DNA of 64,000 nucleotides, from assembly GCF_026914185.1 (NCBI RefSeq), contig NC_070573.1, forward strand, positions 2,721,501-2,785,500, read 5' to 3'. Made by a program: the position numbers and the translations under genes. The notes beneath the pieces are model-generated. The model worked only from the letters and a program-made list of their open reading frames with translations. It was not told where the DNA came from and ran no database searches. This DNA comes from Puccinia triticina. Its lineage: Eukaryota > Basidiomycota > Pucciniomycetes > Pucciniales > Pucciniaceae. Positions 31,435-42,769 of the stretch are shown piece by piece (position 1 is the first letter of the stretch; each line of letters begins with the position of its first letter).

Positions 31435-32100
31435 TGTTTAATTCAGGATTACCCATGCAGCTGGAGGATACAAAGACTTCAGAAAACCAAGCTGAGACTG
31501 CAAAATAACTAGGAGCAATTCGTAGTCTGCCTCCTCGTTTAAGAGATAAGAGAGTATAAATTTGAGTGTGCTTTGGCACACTCCTATTACGGAATTGAGG
31601 CACACTCCTACAAACAGAGTGTGCTTTGGCACAGCACCGTAACTGGCCCAGCCACTACAACAGTACATACATGGATTGACTGGAGGGCAACGGCACCAGG
31701 GTAATGTATGACGTGAGGTGCGACAAGTACTGGCTGCGGAGCTGAGCTGGTGTGCAAGGGCCTTGCAGAGGTTGCGTAGGGACCATGCGCAATGATGAGT
31801 AAGATGTGGGGTTTCTGCGTGGAGGGAAGTTGCTTTTTGGCTTGGTAGGCTGCAGGGTCCGGTGCAACGGCCATCTTGTTGCCAAGGATGCAGAGTTGGT
31901 GGACAGGGCGGCAGGGTGCAGTGATAGGGTGGTGGTGGTGGTGTTGGTGGTTGCAAAGATGAACAGTGCAACATTGCGGCGATGGGGAGACTGAGAGTAA
32001 AGGAGCGCAGTCTATAAATACTGGACCTGAGGATGAGTGATTTCCTCAGGCAACTCCTTGGGCTGGTTTCCAGCCGGGGGGTTGTCTCACCCCCGTCCGC
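31435..32100 (+). repeat. Possible degenerate LTR related to 26408-27215
   Basis: 31505-31560 (AACTAGGAGCAATTCGTAGT...GTTTAAGAG) aligns with 26510-26555 of the solo LTR. The block also contains GTGTGCTTTGGCACA repeated at 31567 and 31619. Boundaries are not resolvable. A long minus-strand open frame here is Pro/Cys-rich low complexity and is not called. Confidence 0.35.
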
Positions 32101-32304
32101 TGTTGCACTTGCGCAGTTTGGCGGGGGAATATTTGTTGCCCCCCCCTTTTGCTTAACTGCTGGGGGTCATCCTCTCATTGTTTTTTGACCCTGCTAGACA
32201 GGGATGGACAATGGGCCAGGGTACATCAGCTTGCTGATGTTAGGTGGTAGGGTGTGGGTTCTTTTTTGTTGTCTTTTTTGATTGTTGTGTTTTTTTGTTG
32301 TTTT

Positions 32305-32416
32305 TGGGAATTGTAGAGGGGAAACCCTGGATGTTATTTTTCCTGGCACTTGTAGAGGGGAAACCCTTGATTTTTTTTGTGTATTTTATAAACTTGTAGG
32401 GGAAAACCTTGAAGTT
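32305..32416. repeat. Three tandem TTGTAGAGGGGAAACCCT units in a T-rich tract
   Basis: Copies at about 32311, 32350 and 32394, spaced by T-rich sequence. The surrounding 32240-32660 is extremely T/A-rich with no gene. Confidence 0.7.
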
Positions 32417-33090
32417 TATTTTCATGATTCAGAGGCTTTAATATACTTGGATTGGTTGATAACCCATCCACCCAAAAAATCATTGAAAATGGTTTCAAAA
32501 TTTTTCATTTTTTATCAATCTTGTTGTATGCCATACTTTGCTCTCCAATTTTCCCTCCTTGGTTTGAACAGTAATGAACATTCTGAGAAATTTGCAAGGA
32601 ATTAAAAAAAATCCATATTTTTCATTTTTTTTATTTTTACACTTTTTTATTTCATAATCATTGCTAGAAACTTATTTTCCACCCCTGTAGCCAATCTCAT
32701 GACTTAAACGCTGTGGCCTGAGCTTCTGCATTCAAAAATGTGGTGCCAAAAACATTAGATGACCCACTGTACATGAAAGTTTCAAAAGTACATGAATATG
32801 CTTATTGTTTGAATTGGAAAATGAACTACATTTGGTATGCAGGCCACACATAAAATGTGTACAGGAGTTGAAAAAAACATGCTCTGCTTGCTGGGACAAG
32901 CTCGGCATGGTTTTTGCAAGCATGTCCAGCAGCTCTACAAGGGGCTTGATGGATGGGGGATGGCTGGCTGGCTGCGCAAGAAGCTAGGCTTCAAGGCCGT
33001 GCCACTCATGAGCCAATCCTGGCAGAGGTTGATGTGTAATAAAGGACTTAATGAAATTTGGGGGTTGGCCAAGCCTTTGGTGCGTCAGGA
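32417..33090. other. No gene supported
   Basis: AT-rich, then a mixed region. Short open frames on both strands lack starts, splice sites and family motifs. Confidence 0.3.
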
Positions 33091-33093
33091 TTC

Positions 33094-33307
33094 ATGCCAC
33101 GCTTGGGGGCAAGCCTCTCTGTGAGACAGAGACCCTCCTCCAGAGAGGCTTTGTTAAGCTCGCAAAATTGCCTGCATAAACCTTTGGAAGATTGGAATCT
33201 CTCAGGCCAAAATGTGGACATTAGTCCAAGTCCCTCCTTCGGAGGTCGCGCTTTGCGCCACCCCAGGCTGTACCAGGGACCTCCGAAGTGGGGGACTTGT
33301 GTCAAGT
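33094..33307. repeat. Two members of the AAGCCTCT / AAGTCCC hairpin family
   Basis: 33110-33160 reads CAAGCCTCTCTGTGAGACAG then AGAGAGGCTTTGTTAAGCT. 33216-33307 starts GTCCAAGTCCCTCCTTCGG and ends GGGACTTGTGTCAAGTTAG. These are the two end types seen at opposite ends of the elements at 35126-35661 and 55171-56083. Confidence 0.65.
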
Positions 33308-33633
33308 TAGGTCCTACATGGCCCACCCCACTGTAAATGAGGGCGTCTTTGATAAGTCAGGGCGCGTATGGCGTGATCACCTCTCAAGGCATAAATGCCC
33401 GTGTACTACAGGACAATGTGGGGCCTGCTGTCGGTGGGCCCCAGTTTGAAACGAATCAAAAGGTGGGAAATGCACATCGAATCGCCCGCTGTCTCAACAC
33501 GTATCAATGATTCATTGGGCTGGGGGACGAATGTCTTGATGAGGGAACCATAGCCCAACTTCTCGTGAATGATTTGCAGCAACAAAGGGCACGCGGTGTG
33601 GTGGATGACAAGAGGATTTTCTTTATTAATTTC

Positions 33634-34609
33634 TCAACGGTTAGATTTGGCAACCCGTTCCAACTCTACAATTATCGGAGGAAAGGATTAGCGCATGAAG
33701 GGAGGAGGAAAAACCAGGATGGTTCAGCTAATCGACATCAATAGTAGCGTCGAGATAAAGGGGATGGGTGCTGACCGTCCTTTTTCTTGATGGCGTATGA
33801 GTTGGACGAGCCCTTGGCGGCGTTGATCAACTCGTCGGCAAGACATTCGGAGATCGACTTGACGTTACGGAAGGCGGATTCGCGGACCTAGATGCATGTG
33901 GAAAGTTGCAATTTGGTTTAGCTTCACATCAGCTGACAAAAGGGAGATCTGAGCAGATGGAAAGCTTACACCGATAGTCAATAGGGCGATGGCTTGGTTG
34001 ACTCGTCGTAAGGGGGAGACATCGACGGCCTGTCGACGGACAGTTCCCTGGGAGCCGATACGGGTGGAGTCTTCACGGGGACCGGTGTTGACGATCGCAT
34101 CGACCAAGATTTGGATGGGGTTCTGGTCGGTGAGTAGGTGGATGATCTCGAAGGCGTGGGCAACGATCCGGACAGCCATCTGCTTCTTTCCGTTGTTTCG
34201 TCCCTAGAAAAATTGATGTTAGCCAGGTTTGTGAGTTGCATGTTTGACACTTTGAATCTCTGGCTGAAGGTTGGAGGCGTTGGATGAAGTGATAATCACC
34301 TTCATCATCAAGCTGTTGACGAGTCGCTCGACGATTGGCATCTGAGCCTTTCGGAATTGCTTGGCGGCATAACGACCAGCGGTGTGGGGGACGAAGACGG
34401 CGTTCCGGATCTGAATGTAATCAGTCAAACAGCTAGAAAATAAATCAAGAATATTTCAATCAACACCCGATTGCTTGATCTTGTCTGATGTTGTTGTGAA
34501 CGAACATGTCCTTGACTTCGACATCGGCCGAGTCCCAACGACCAAAGAGGTTGATTCCGGATTCGTTGGCGGCATGGACCTCGGGAGGGAGAACGGTGCA
34601 GTTGGCCAT
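33634..34609 (-). CDS. RPS5: 40S ribosomal protein S5 (uS7), five exons
   Basis: Component of the small ribosomal subunit head; binds 18S rRNA near the mRNA exit and E site. Exons 34609-34506, 34432-34300, 34203-33970, 33887-33776 and 33665-33634. Phases join exactly to 204 codons plus TGA, the usual length of the family. Diagnostic blocks: [106 protein letters not shown]; and [15 protein letters not shown]. The first intron uses a weak donor (AT|GTTCGT), chosen because it alone gives [10 protein letters not shown] in frame. The start is the ATG giving [11 protein letters not shown]. No break is seen; this is the clearest conserved host gene and a good phylogenetic anchor. Confidence 0.97.
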
Positions 34610-34919
34610 CTTGAGTCTTCGGGTGCTTTTCTTCCGCTGGAAATTCCTGGCGGTCTTAGGCGCGGCTGGGGGTGGGGAAACCTAAGTGTGGGGAGAAGTG
34701 GTGAGACTGACAACCGATCTCGCCCTGGGCCTCATCCCCCGCGCGCCCCCCGACGGCCGCAGGACAGGCGCGCCTGCGCCAGCTTCACAGGATATGGAGC
34801 ATCCGCATCGGTTCAGCTAAAAGCTAAGCTAAATTACCGCTTGCTAAGAGCAAAATTTAGCGACGCGGAGGGCACTCCACACCGGTTGAGCCAAATCGAA
34901 TGGTAAACTCACCTGACTG

Positions 34920-35972
34920 CGCTATCAGCACCCACCACCGGCCATCGAGGTTTGTATGTACTCTCGATGACCGGTACATATGTACCCTTGATGACCGGTA
35001 CAAACCGGTCATCGTCCAGCCAGCTTGAGTCTACTCGATGACCGGTACAAATCTGCGATCGAGGGGAATCACACTCGATGGCTGGTGCAAAACAGTACAA
35101 AACACTCATCACATGGGTGGATCCCTAACTTAACACAAGTCCCCCCTGGTGGGAGCGCTGTGGCTGGCGGCGAAGCCGCCCCTCCCGCAGGGAGGGACTT
35201 GCACATTATCCCAAATTTTACGCGGGAGCAGAAAGTTCATTTGGCTGAGAGGTTTTTAAAATTTTTATAGCTCCTCCCCCAGCCTCTCCACCAATATGCC
35301 CTATCTGTACCCTATGCTACTTTTCTTTCTCTACATTTTGGTCTACTCAGATTTTTTCTATCTCAATCTGTTGACCTTTTCAAAAGATCAAAAATGCACA
35401 AGTCTTCCAAATGAGGCTCCACTTGTTTGGGACTCCAGGAGTTGTTTTTCTGGCTACAAGATAGATAAGTGGCTCAAATTGATTGCAAGAACAGAACCTA
35501 CAGCTCTGTGTATTCAGTTTTTCCATATTGGTTGGGATTTTTAGTGTAGCAGATCCTTTCTGCTCCTGCTTAAATCAAGACATAACTCATAAGCCTCTCC
35601 TGCGGAGAGCCCTCCGGGCGGGGTCCCCCGGACCCTCCGTTCAAGAGGCTTAGTTAAGCTAGGGTGGATCCCTCTTGATGACCGTTTGTACCGGGCATCG
35701 AGAGGATCGAGTAGCGTTGATTCCTCTCAATGACCGCTCGGACTGGTCATCAAGAGGTTGTATGTCCTCTGGATGAACAGTCTAACCGGTCATCAAGAGG
35801 TTGTATGTCCTCTCGATGACCGGTCAGACTGGTCAACGGACAGCTTGAGTCCTCTCAATGATTGGTTTATACCTGTCATTGAGAGGCTTGACTATGTAGC
35901 GTCGAGTCCTCTCGATGACCGGTCTGTCCGGTCATCGAGAGGTTGTATATCCTCTTGATGACCGGTCAGACC
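34920..35972. repeat. Palindromic satellite C1 (TCGATGACCGGT), split by a TIR element
   Basis: 34930-35125 and 35662-35972 are one array of CTCGATGACCGGT / ACCGGTCATCGAG inverted units with a period of about 42 bp. The 536-bp element 35126-35661 is inserted in it with an 11-bp target duplication. It is the same sequence family as the array at 61690-62740. Confidence 0.85.
35126..35661. mobile_element. 536-bp non-autonomous TIR element, 11-bp target duplication
   Basis: GGGTGGATCCC is duplicated exactly at 35115-35125 and 35662-35672. Termini TAACTTAACACAAG and (inverted) TAGCTTAACTAAG. Left subterminal hairpin GGCGGCGAAGCCGCC; right subterminal GGGGTCCCCCGGACCC. The end sequences and layout are shared with 55171-56083. 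An 11-bp duplication suggests a Mutator-type transposase. Confidence 0.88.
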
Positions 35973-36055
35973 CAAGCTTAACCAAGCCTCTCTGGAGGAG
36001 AGCCCTGCAGGGTCTCTGTCTCACAGAGAGGCTTGTCCCCAAGCCACCGATTTTG
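35973..36055. repeat. AAGCCTCT hairpin module
   Basis: Starts AAGCTTAACCAAGCCTCTCT and ends CACAGAGAGGCTTG. It is the inverse arrangement of 33110-33160. Confidence 0.6.
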
Positions 36056-36335
36056 GCATGAGAGCTGACAAGCCTGGGGCCCAACCAACCCCCATTTTTC
36101 CTTTTATCCATGATCTCACACCCATTTTTTGCCCAATGGGGACATGAGTGGTGCGGCCTTGTAGGCTCGCTTCTTGCGCAGGCAGCCATCCACGAATCAG
36201 CTTTTTATCCCCCCAGCTGGCCGCTGGGCATCCTTGCAAATTCACTGCTGAGCTTGGTCCAACAAATCAAGGTTTTTTTCCAACTTCTGTACATCAAGCA
36301 TATCAATGTAAATATTATGCATTGATCATGAATTG

Positions 36336-36487
36336 AGGCTCTGTTTGGAGCCGATATAATTGCGTGATATAATCTGGAATTTTGTGACATCTGATCAAGT
36401 TTTGGCGGACCTGATCAGATTTCACATAGGATGTCAGGCAAAAAAACTCATATATTGCCTGGATTATATTGGCTCCAAACGGGGCCT
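36336..36487. mobile_element. 152-bp MITE with TIR AGGCYCYGTTTGGAGCC
   Basis: Left AGGCTCTGTTTGGAGCC followed by (G)ATATAAT; right is the inverse (ATTATATTGGCTCC, AAACGGGGCCT). Arms of 25 bp have 3 mismatches. The target duplication is not clear. Confidence 0.75.
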
Positions 36488-37640
36488 GAGAATTGAACTT
36501 GTTCAAAAATATGCATTTTCATTAATTAATTAGAAGCAGAAAATACTGCTTCCATGCACTTACTAAAGATACAGAAGTGTACAATCATTGCCAGAATCTT
36601 GGAAGCATGATTTTAAAAGCTTTGTAACTTCAAGACCGTTCAAGATAAAAATATATGGCCTATGTAGGTTTGAAGGCCAGATGCAGGGCTTCAATTTGGC
36701 ACCTGGGCGGCTCATTTGGCTCACAGGATGCTATGGTGGTGTGGTGTTGAAGTTTGACACCAGCCAAATGGGTTGAGGCGGTCCTCAGCGCTCACGCCAA
36801 ATTTCCCCGCTTACTCCCAAGTCCCTCCTTCAGAGGCTCGCGCTTCGCGCGAGGGGCGCCAGCCTGCCAACTCAGAAGGAAGGACTGACTAAGTTTGGGT
36901 CAGACCGGTCATTGAAAACGTGACTACCACACACCCGTTATATTTCATGTTCTGAGGTAGAATATTGCCAAAAGTTTCAGAGCGCAGAGAATATGCATCA
37001 TTATATAACCCCTTAAGTCTTTAGACTTCTGGGAAATTTATCAAAAACAATATTCAATTAGCCAGATTGTTCCTATTAAGGCTTCCCGGCCCCCTATATC
37101 TCATGTTTGGAGTTTACCCCATTGCTATAAATTTAATGGCGCACAGAATATACACCATAGAAACATTTCTGAAATTTTTAGACTCTTTAAATGTGTAACA
37201 AAAAAGTTATACAGGTAGCAGTCATTTTTCTACTAAGCAAACCACATACCCGCCACGTAACTATTTTTTCTCTCAAAAAATCTCAAGGGAGGCTTCAAAT
37301 GCATGTTTAATTGTTCCCTCAATTTTTTGCAACCCTGGTACATGTAACAAAAAAGATATTCCCTTAGTACACACTTGGGAAAAGGGGGTATGCAAAAAAT
37401 TAATTAAATCATTTAAAGTTGCTTTTTTGGAATTTTGATTGCATGATAATTCTTTTCAGGATTTTACATGAATTTTAAGCCTATTTGCGCTGTGTAGAAA
37501 TGAGTAGAAAAAAACCGGGTACGTACGCGGAAAAGGGGGTACGCAAAAACCGGGTACAAACGTGGAAATACCCGGATACGTTTATTAACCCCCTTTTCAA
37601 ATTATTTCTGTATGTTTTTGGGTAAAATTGGGTGGGTTTG
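36488..37640. other. No gene seen; hairpin module and AT-rich sequence
   Basis: 36811-36900 holds another CAAGTCCCTCCTTCAGAGG / CGCGCTTCGCGCGAG hairpin almost identical to 19330-19390. 36900-37560 is AT-rich with repeated AAGGGGGTACGCAAAAA and CGGGTACG motifs near 37380 and 37515-37575. Confidence 0.4.
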
Positions 37641-37754
37641 TTGCAGGGGCCCTTTCAAACCACCTCCAGGAAGCCGTCCAGTTCCAACTTTCCAGGAAAG
37701 AAATCCCCTTCAGAAAAAAACTTCCTGGGTCCTTGAGTTTGAGTTCCCTCACTT

Positions 37755-38660
37755 TAGAGAATAATGATTTGGACCCGTTGCTAGGTACCCGGCACCGCCT
37801 GGCGGGTACTGCCGGCACCCGCGGCGCACCCGCCGGGCCGTGCCGGGTGCCTGTTTTTTTGTGAAAGGTGGGGGGGTACCCGGGTACCGCTTGAGGTACC
37901 CACTCAAGTGCCTCCCAATGCGGCAGGGGCTGGAGCCCTTGCCTAATACATCACACCCGGCGAGCTGGACTTTGATCATCTTGCCGAGAGAAATTCACAC
38001 CTCTTGGTGAGATGGATTTGTACCAGCTCGCCAAGAGGAATGCATCCGGGTACCGCTTGAGGTACCCACTCAAGTGCCTCCCAATGCGGCAGGGGCTGGA
38101 GCCTGTGCCTAATACATCACACCCGGCAAGCTGGACTTTGACCATCTTGCCGAGAGAAATTCACACCTCTTGGCGAGATGGATTTGTACCAGCTCGCCAA
38201 GAGGAATGCATCCCTCCCGGCGAGCTGGACTTTGGCCAGCTCTCCAAGAGACACACTGATTTCTTGCCAAGAGAGGTGTAGATTTCTCTTGGAGAGCTGT
38301 TCAAAGTCCATCTCGCCAAGAGGAATACACACCTCCTGGCGAGCTGAATTGTTATACCAGCTCGCCGAGGGTTTTCTTCCCGGTGAGCTGGTCAAAGCCC
38401 AGTCCGCCAAGAGGTGTGTATTCATCTAGGCGAGCTGGACTTGACCAGCTCGCCAAGAGACATACCTCTTGGCAAGCTGGACTTTGGGGAATTGGTGTCC
38501 CCAGTCCCGTACGCCAAGTATGTGAAAAAAAGGCACAAAGTACCGCCGGTACCCGCCCCATGTACCGCTGGTACCCGCAAGGCGGTGCCCGGTGCGGTAC
38601 TTGGTCCCTGCTTTGGGAAAAAAACGTACCCGGTACCCTGGTCCAAATCGTTATTCTCTA
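37755..38660. mobile_element. 906-bp non-autonomous hAT with palindromic-satellite core
   Basis: Perfect 8-bp duplication CCTCACTT (37747-37754 and 38661-38668). Termini TAGAGAATAATGATTTGG / inverted with one mismatch. Subterminal zones contain GGTACCCGG and GCGGGTAC motifs (37785-37900 and 38545-38640) as in the element at 10870-11673. The core is satellite B (37970-38490). Confidence 0.93.
37965..38490. repeat. Palindromic satellite B (CCTCTTGGCGAGCTGG arms)
   Basis: Alternating CCTCTTGGCGAGATGG/ CCAGCTCGCCAAGAGG arms around 5-9 bp centres (ATTTGTA, ACTTTGA). A larger direct duplication of about 125 bp (37880-38005 and 38045-38170; CGGGTACCGCTTGAGGTACC) is also present. Confidence 0.88.
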
Positions 38661-39010
38661 CCTCACTTGGTCAATTACAGGAAACTTAACCCAGGAAATG
38701 AAGGAGTTTTTGTTTGAGTATAGTCATGTTGCAGACGGGGTCCCGAAGTGCCAACAGCTAAAGTTTCCACCTTATGTAAGCCAGTATGAACCTGGATGCC
38801 CCTAGACGTGCATGGCCATTACAGTACACTTGCTCCCTTGTTGAAGGCCTGTAGCAGCCTGTAGCTCAATGATACAAGCTGTTCCAGCAATCAAGACTGT
38901 GTACATAGTCTTGAAGACTGGAAGGCAATGCCTCCAGTCATCAAGTCTTAATGGCCAAGAAGATACCCTGATCTGGTCATTGAGACCGTACAAGTCTTGA
39001 TGGTTGAGGT

Positions 39011-41828
39011 TAGGGGTGTAAACGGGGCGGGTTCGGGTCGGAAAATGGTGCCCAAACCCAACCCAACGTGAACCCCGGGTCAGGTTGGGTTGGGAAAAAA
39101 GTGCCCATACGCTGCCCAAACCCAACCCAATTTTCAAGGTGTCGGGTTTGGGTCGGGTCGGGTTGGGTCTTGGGTCAACCCGACATTTTTTGCTCAGCAG
39201 ATCTTAGAAATGAGTGCCTTTTTTAAAAGCACAAGAAAAGAAAAGAACAGCTTTGTGTATTGCTTTAAAATAGACAAAAAAGAAAACATGGAACTCCTTA
39301 ATCTATGAGTTCATCTGTTTCCAAAGGTTCCGGGTATAGGCCTTCGTGGCTGCGGATCCAGTCTTGCCCACATGTGAGAGCCTCAAGTGTTTCTGGCTTC
39401 ATCCTGGTTCGGTAGTCACTGAGCACTCTCCCGCTGGTTGAGAAGGCAGATTCCGAAGCAATTGAGGTCATCGGAACCATCAGTATGGTTTTTGCCAGCT
39501 TGGAAAGGTTCGGAAATCTTCCCTGGTGGGTGCTCCACCAGGCAAGAACTGAAAAATTTTGAGATTGAGTTGCGACCGGTGGTTCTTGAAGGTACAGATC
39601 AAGCTCGGCAGTGGTTGATACAGCTTGGGTGGAGTGGATGGCTGTGATGTATTTCTTGAAGCGCACATCAACATTGTTGTTGTCTTGAGTCAATTTTGGT
39701 TGGTCTGATGGTGCTTGACTAGCTGAAGATTCTTCATCCACATGCGAGGTGGTTTGCTTTGACAAGAGCTCGTTAAACCAGGTAGCAAGGGTTTTTTGTA
39801 TAGCAGTGACACTAGTTGCTGCTTCGTCCGTACCAAGATTGTCGGCAATAAGAAATTCTATCATGGCCAGTTTGCAGCAAGGATTGAAAATGAGGTTGAT
39901 CGCTGCAAAGTCCTTCATTTTCTCCCAGTATTTATCGAACTTCTCTTGCATTGGTTTGATTAGGTCACGCAGGTCCGCTTGGCCATTGTTGACGTTCTCC
40001 GCTTGGCCATCACAATCGTTTGCACGCGCTTTAAGTTGTGTATCAATGGTTTTCATGTATTTGTAAATGACATGTGCTGTTGGATAGTGGGTCATAGCAA
40101 GTTTGTTCGTAGCTAGCGGGCAGTAACAGAGAGCAACCACTCAGTTTCTGGAATGAAAATTCAGTGAAACAAAAACTGACTTGAAAAAATACTCACCCGC
40201 ATTGAATATGGCCAAAAAATCCTTCATAGCAGTTATCTCGTGCCACTCGGTGTCGGTTGGGCAGTCGCTGAAGTTGGCATCTTGCAAGGCCAAGTTATCA
40301 AATGCCTCTCTGTAAGGAATTGCCAATTTCAACATGAGATACGTCAAGTTCCAGCGAGTCGGAACATTGAGCGAGGGGAGCGCTTGCCCTTCTTTCATGT
40401 TAGCTAGGTTGATTGCCTCCTTGAAGAGCTGTTTGCGAGAGGGAGTGCTTCTAGTATATTGGACACCATCCCGGGTCTTGTTGATGGCATAGGAGACGTG
40501 CTTGAGGCCGTCCTTCACAATAAGATTGATGACATGAGCAGCACAACGAACGTGGAAAAATTTTCCATTCATGTAGGGCGGATCGGTGCTTTGATCTTTC
40601 AAAACTGAGCGCACTCGAGCTAGGCCTGTATTGTTGGCTAGTGCGTTGTCCACAGTTATAAAGGCAACCTTGTTGTAAATCTTCCATTCCGCCATAGCGG
40701 TAAGTAACTGCTCAGCGATCGCTATACCAGTATGAGGAGTTGGAAACTCCTTAAAAGAAATGACCCGTTTGTGGAGGTTCCAGTCAGAATCAATGAAATG
40801 GCATGTGATTACCATGTAGGGTGTCTGGTTCAATGAGGTCCAGACGTTGATTGTCAAGGAAATCCGATCAACTCTGTTAATACCATTCACAAGCTGGGCT
40901 TTCATTGACTGGTATAGCTTGAGGATCTCGGTTGTTGCGGTGCCATGGCTAAGGAGTTTGAATCTTGGTTGCAAAGAGGTCACAAAAGCCTGGAATAGGG
41001 TCTGCTCGACTAGACTAAATGGATGTTTGTGGGCAATTATCATCTTCATAAGTAGCTCACAAGATTTCTCTTGAGAAAAGTTCCAAGTGGTCAAAAAAGA
41101 CACCGATCCATCCGCAAGTTTCAGCAGAGACTGTTTGCTCTTGGTCGCATAGGAGCTACATTGTTCTAGGTGGCGCCAAAGATGCTTTGTTCCATTCGCG
41201 CTCTTCCTGTCCAACTTGGATAGACAATACATACATGATGCCTTCACGTTTTTTCCTGGGCCCCAGCAGAGTGTAAAGGAAATTAGGAATCAATTCCTTT
41301 TTTTGATTGTGAAAAAAAAAAAACATACCGTGTGCCTTTTTCTTAAAATGGGCCCAAATATCACTGGTGGCCTTGCGCTTCTTTCCAGATGGATCGGATT
41401 TGGTATTGAGATTGGCGGGCGGTTTGATTTCTGTTGGGTTCTTCTGAGTCTGGGATGTTCCTGGAGTAGCTGCGTTTTTCTGAGTGTTCATGGCAGAATC
41501 CGATTTGACAACTTGAACTTCAATGTCGCCCGATTCCGTCGGTGATGATGGAGTAGTGTTCTTATTTGTTGATCGCGCCATTTGTGATTGAGTAAGTTGA
41601 GATGTGGTGGAGCAACAGCCTCAGGTAGCTTTCCTAATCGGGTCTTAGTCGGGTTCATGGGCCGACCCGAGTGGAAAAAGCCCTGCCCAAACCCAACCCG
41701 AATTTCTAATTGGGTCTCAATGGGTCGGGTCGGTTTCTGAAAGGGAGGCCAAAAGGCTGCCCAAACCCAACCCAGAACCCATTGGGTCACGGGTCTTTGC
41801 AGGTCGACCCAACCCATTTACACCCCTA
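39011..41828 (-). mobile_element. 2.8-kb autonomous hAT transposon
   Basis: Termini TAGGGGTGTAAA in inverted orientation at both ends, continuing as GGGTTGGGTTTGGG-type subterminal repeats. Flanks GTTGAGGT (39003-39010) and GTTGAGAT (41829-41836) match 7 of 8. It encodes one intact-looking three-exon transposase. The copy appears structurally complete. Confidence 0.93.
39298..41581 (-). CDS. hAT-family transposase (BED zinc finger, RNase H-like core, hATC)
   Basis: Exons 41581-41329, 41255-40197 and 40139-39298 join in phase to 717 codons plus stop. Domains: Ser/Thr/Pro-rich N-terminus; BED-type zinc finger (SDIWAHFKKKAHG, CMYC, HLWRHLEQC, about residues 75-125); the catalytic core with an early Asp in LTINVWTS and FITVDNALANN, then CAAHVINLIVKDGL and PTRWNLTYLML; a C-terminal hATC dimerisation domain (ELDLYLQEPP, FSVLAWWSTH, FPNLSKLAKTIL, VPMTSIASESAFS). 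The third-exon acceptor (CTGAG|TG) was chosen because the nearer AG leads to a stop. No nonsense codon or frameshift is seen, so the gene could be active. Other hAT-type elements here end in TAGAG, not TAGGGG, and may need a different transposase. Confidence 0.92.
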
Positions 41829-42130
41829 GTTGAGATGATGCCTTCTGCCCACCAACAATCTCAATGGCCAGAGGTAATCCTCTTGGCCACTGAGATCATA
41901 CAGAGAGTCTCTCCTCTCTCCCAGCCAAAAGTACTGAACAATCTTGATGAATGGGAGGGAATCCATCCAGGAATCAAGACCATTGAGGACCAAGAGGCCT
42001 GCCAGCTGTCAAGACTCTTGATGATCAAGAGGATTCCCTGTCATCAAGATTTGTGATAACCAAGGGGATTCTCTCCTAGCTTTCAAGGCTGAAATGAAAA
42101 GTCTTGATGGGAATGCTCTCAGCCACAGAG

Positions 42131-42769
42131 ACTTGTACAGTCTTGATGACCAAGACAGCTGATTGGAATGAAGTGACACCTGGGGGTTGAGGTCTGTTCA
42201 GGGCCAAGGTGGGAGATGGGTTGGATTATTTGTTTTGGACAGGTTTTTCCTGTCTTTTCCTGGGACTCCTGGAGGCTCTTGCCAGTCAGTAATCAAGGTC
42301 CGCAGGAAAGTTCAAGGAGGTGTTTTTTTCCTGGAAAGTTGGACCTGGACGGCTTCTTGGATGTAGCTTGAAACCCCCTACTGTGTCAGGACGGCCGGAG
42401 ACGGTCGCGTGGACGTCATTTATTCCCGGGAGCCGTTTTCCGAAGACCTGGGAGTCGTATTTCCAAGGCCCTTGAAAAAAAGAAAGAAAGAAAAGAAACA
42501 GGCCTTTACGGCATCGGAAGGTAATCCAGTTGATGCAAGCAAGGAGCAGCTACAGGAGGAGGAAGTTAGCCCAAATCCAAAAACCCATCACACGGACATG
42601 TCGACATAAAGGTGCCTCCACTGGCATGGACAGCTCCGCTGCTCGCTCCCGCTCCCCGCCTGTGCAGGCCTAGTCAAAGCTCGTGTTAAGTTACCCTCCG
42701 CGTGTTGTCATCATAATCGTGCCGCGCCCTGGCCGGCTCGATGCCAAACCCTTCCCCACTCGCACCTCC
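42131..42769. other. Flank and low-complexity stretch
   Basis: Contains the right terminus of the 37644-42380 element, then GC-rich sequence with a purine run (42475-42502). No supported gene. Confidence 0.35.

Larger units (their letters stand above)
38850..42130. repeat. Palindromic satellite E (CAAGTCTTGATG), split by the hAT element
   Basis: 38870-39010 and 41829-42130 hold inverted units such as CAAGTCTTGATGGTTGAG, GGTCATTGAGACC and CTCAATGGCCAGAGG. The hAT at 39011-41828 sits in the middle, and its duplicated target GTTGAGGT/GTTGAGAT is satellite sequence. Confidence 0.75.
37644..42380. mobile_element. Large TIR element hosting satellite, an hAT and a non-autonomous hAT
   Basis: Left end CAGGGGCCCTTTCAAACC then AGGAAGCCGTCCAG and TCCAACTTTCCAGGAAA. 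The right end inverted reads TAGGGGGTTTCAAGC then AGAAGCCGTCCAGG and TCCAACTTTCCAGGAAA. This gives about 60 bp of imperfect terminal inversion, related to the termini of 25832-27521. Between them lies palindromic satellite (38850-39010 and 41829-42130) plus two well-defined hAT insertions. Without them the element would be about 1.0 kb. No target duplication was recognised. Confidence 0.65.

Noticed and set aside
31438..31974. 178-codon minus-strand open frame
   Set aside because: Pro/Cys/Ser-rich low-complexity reading through a probable LTR; no start context, splice support or domain.
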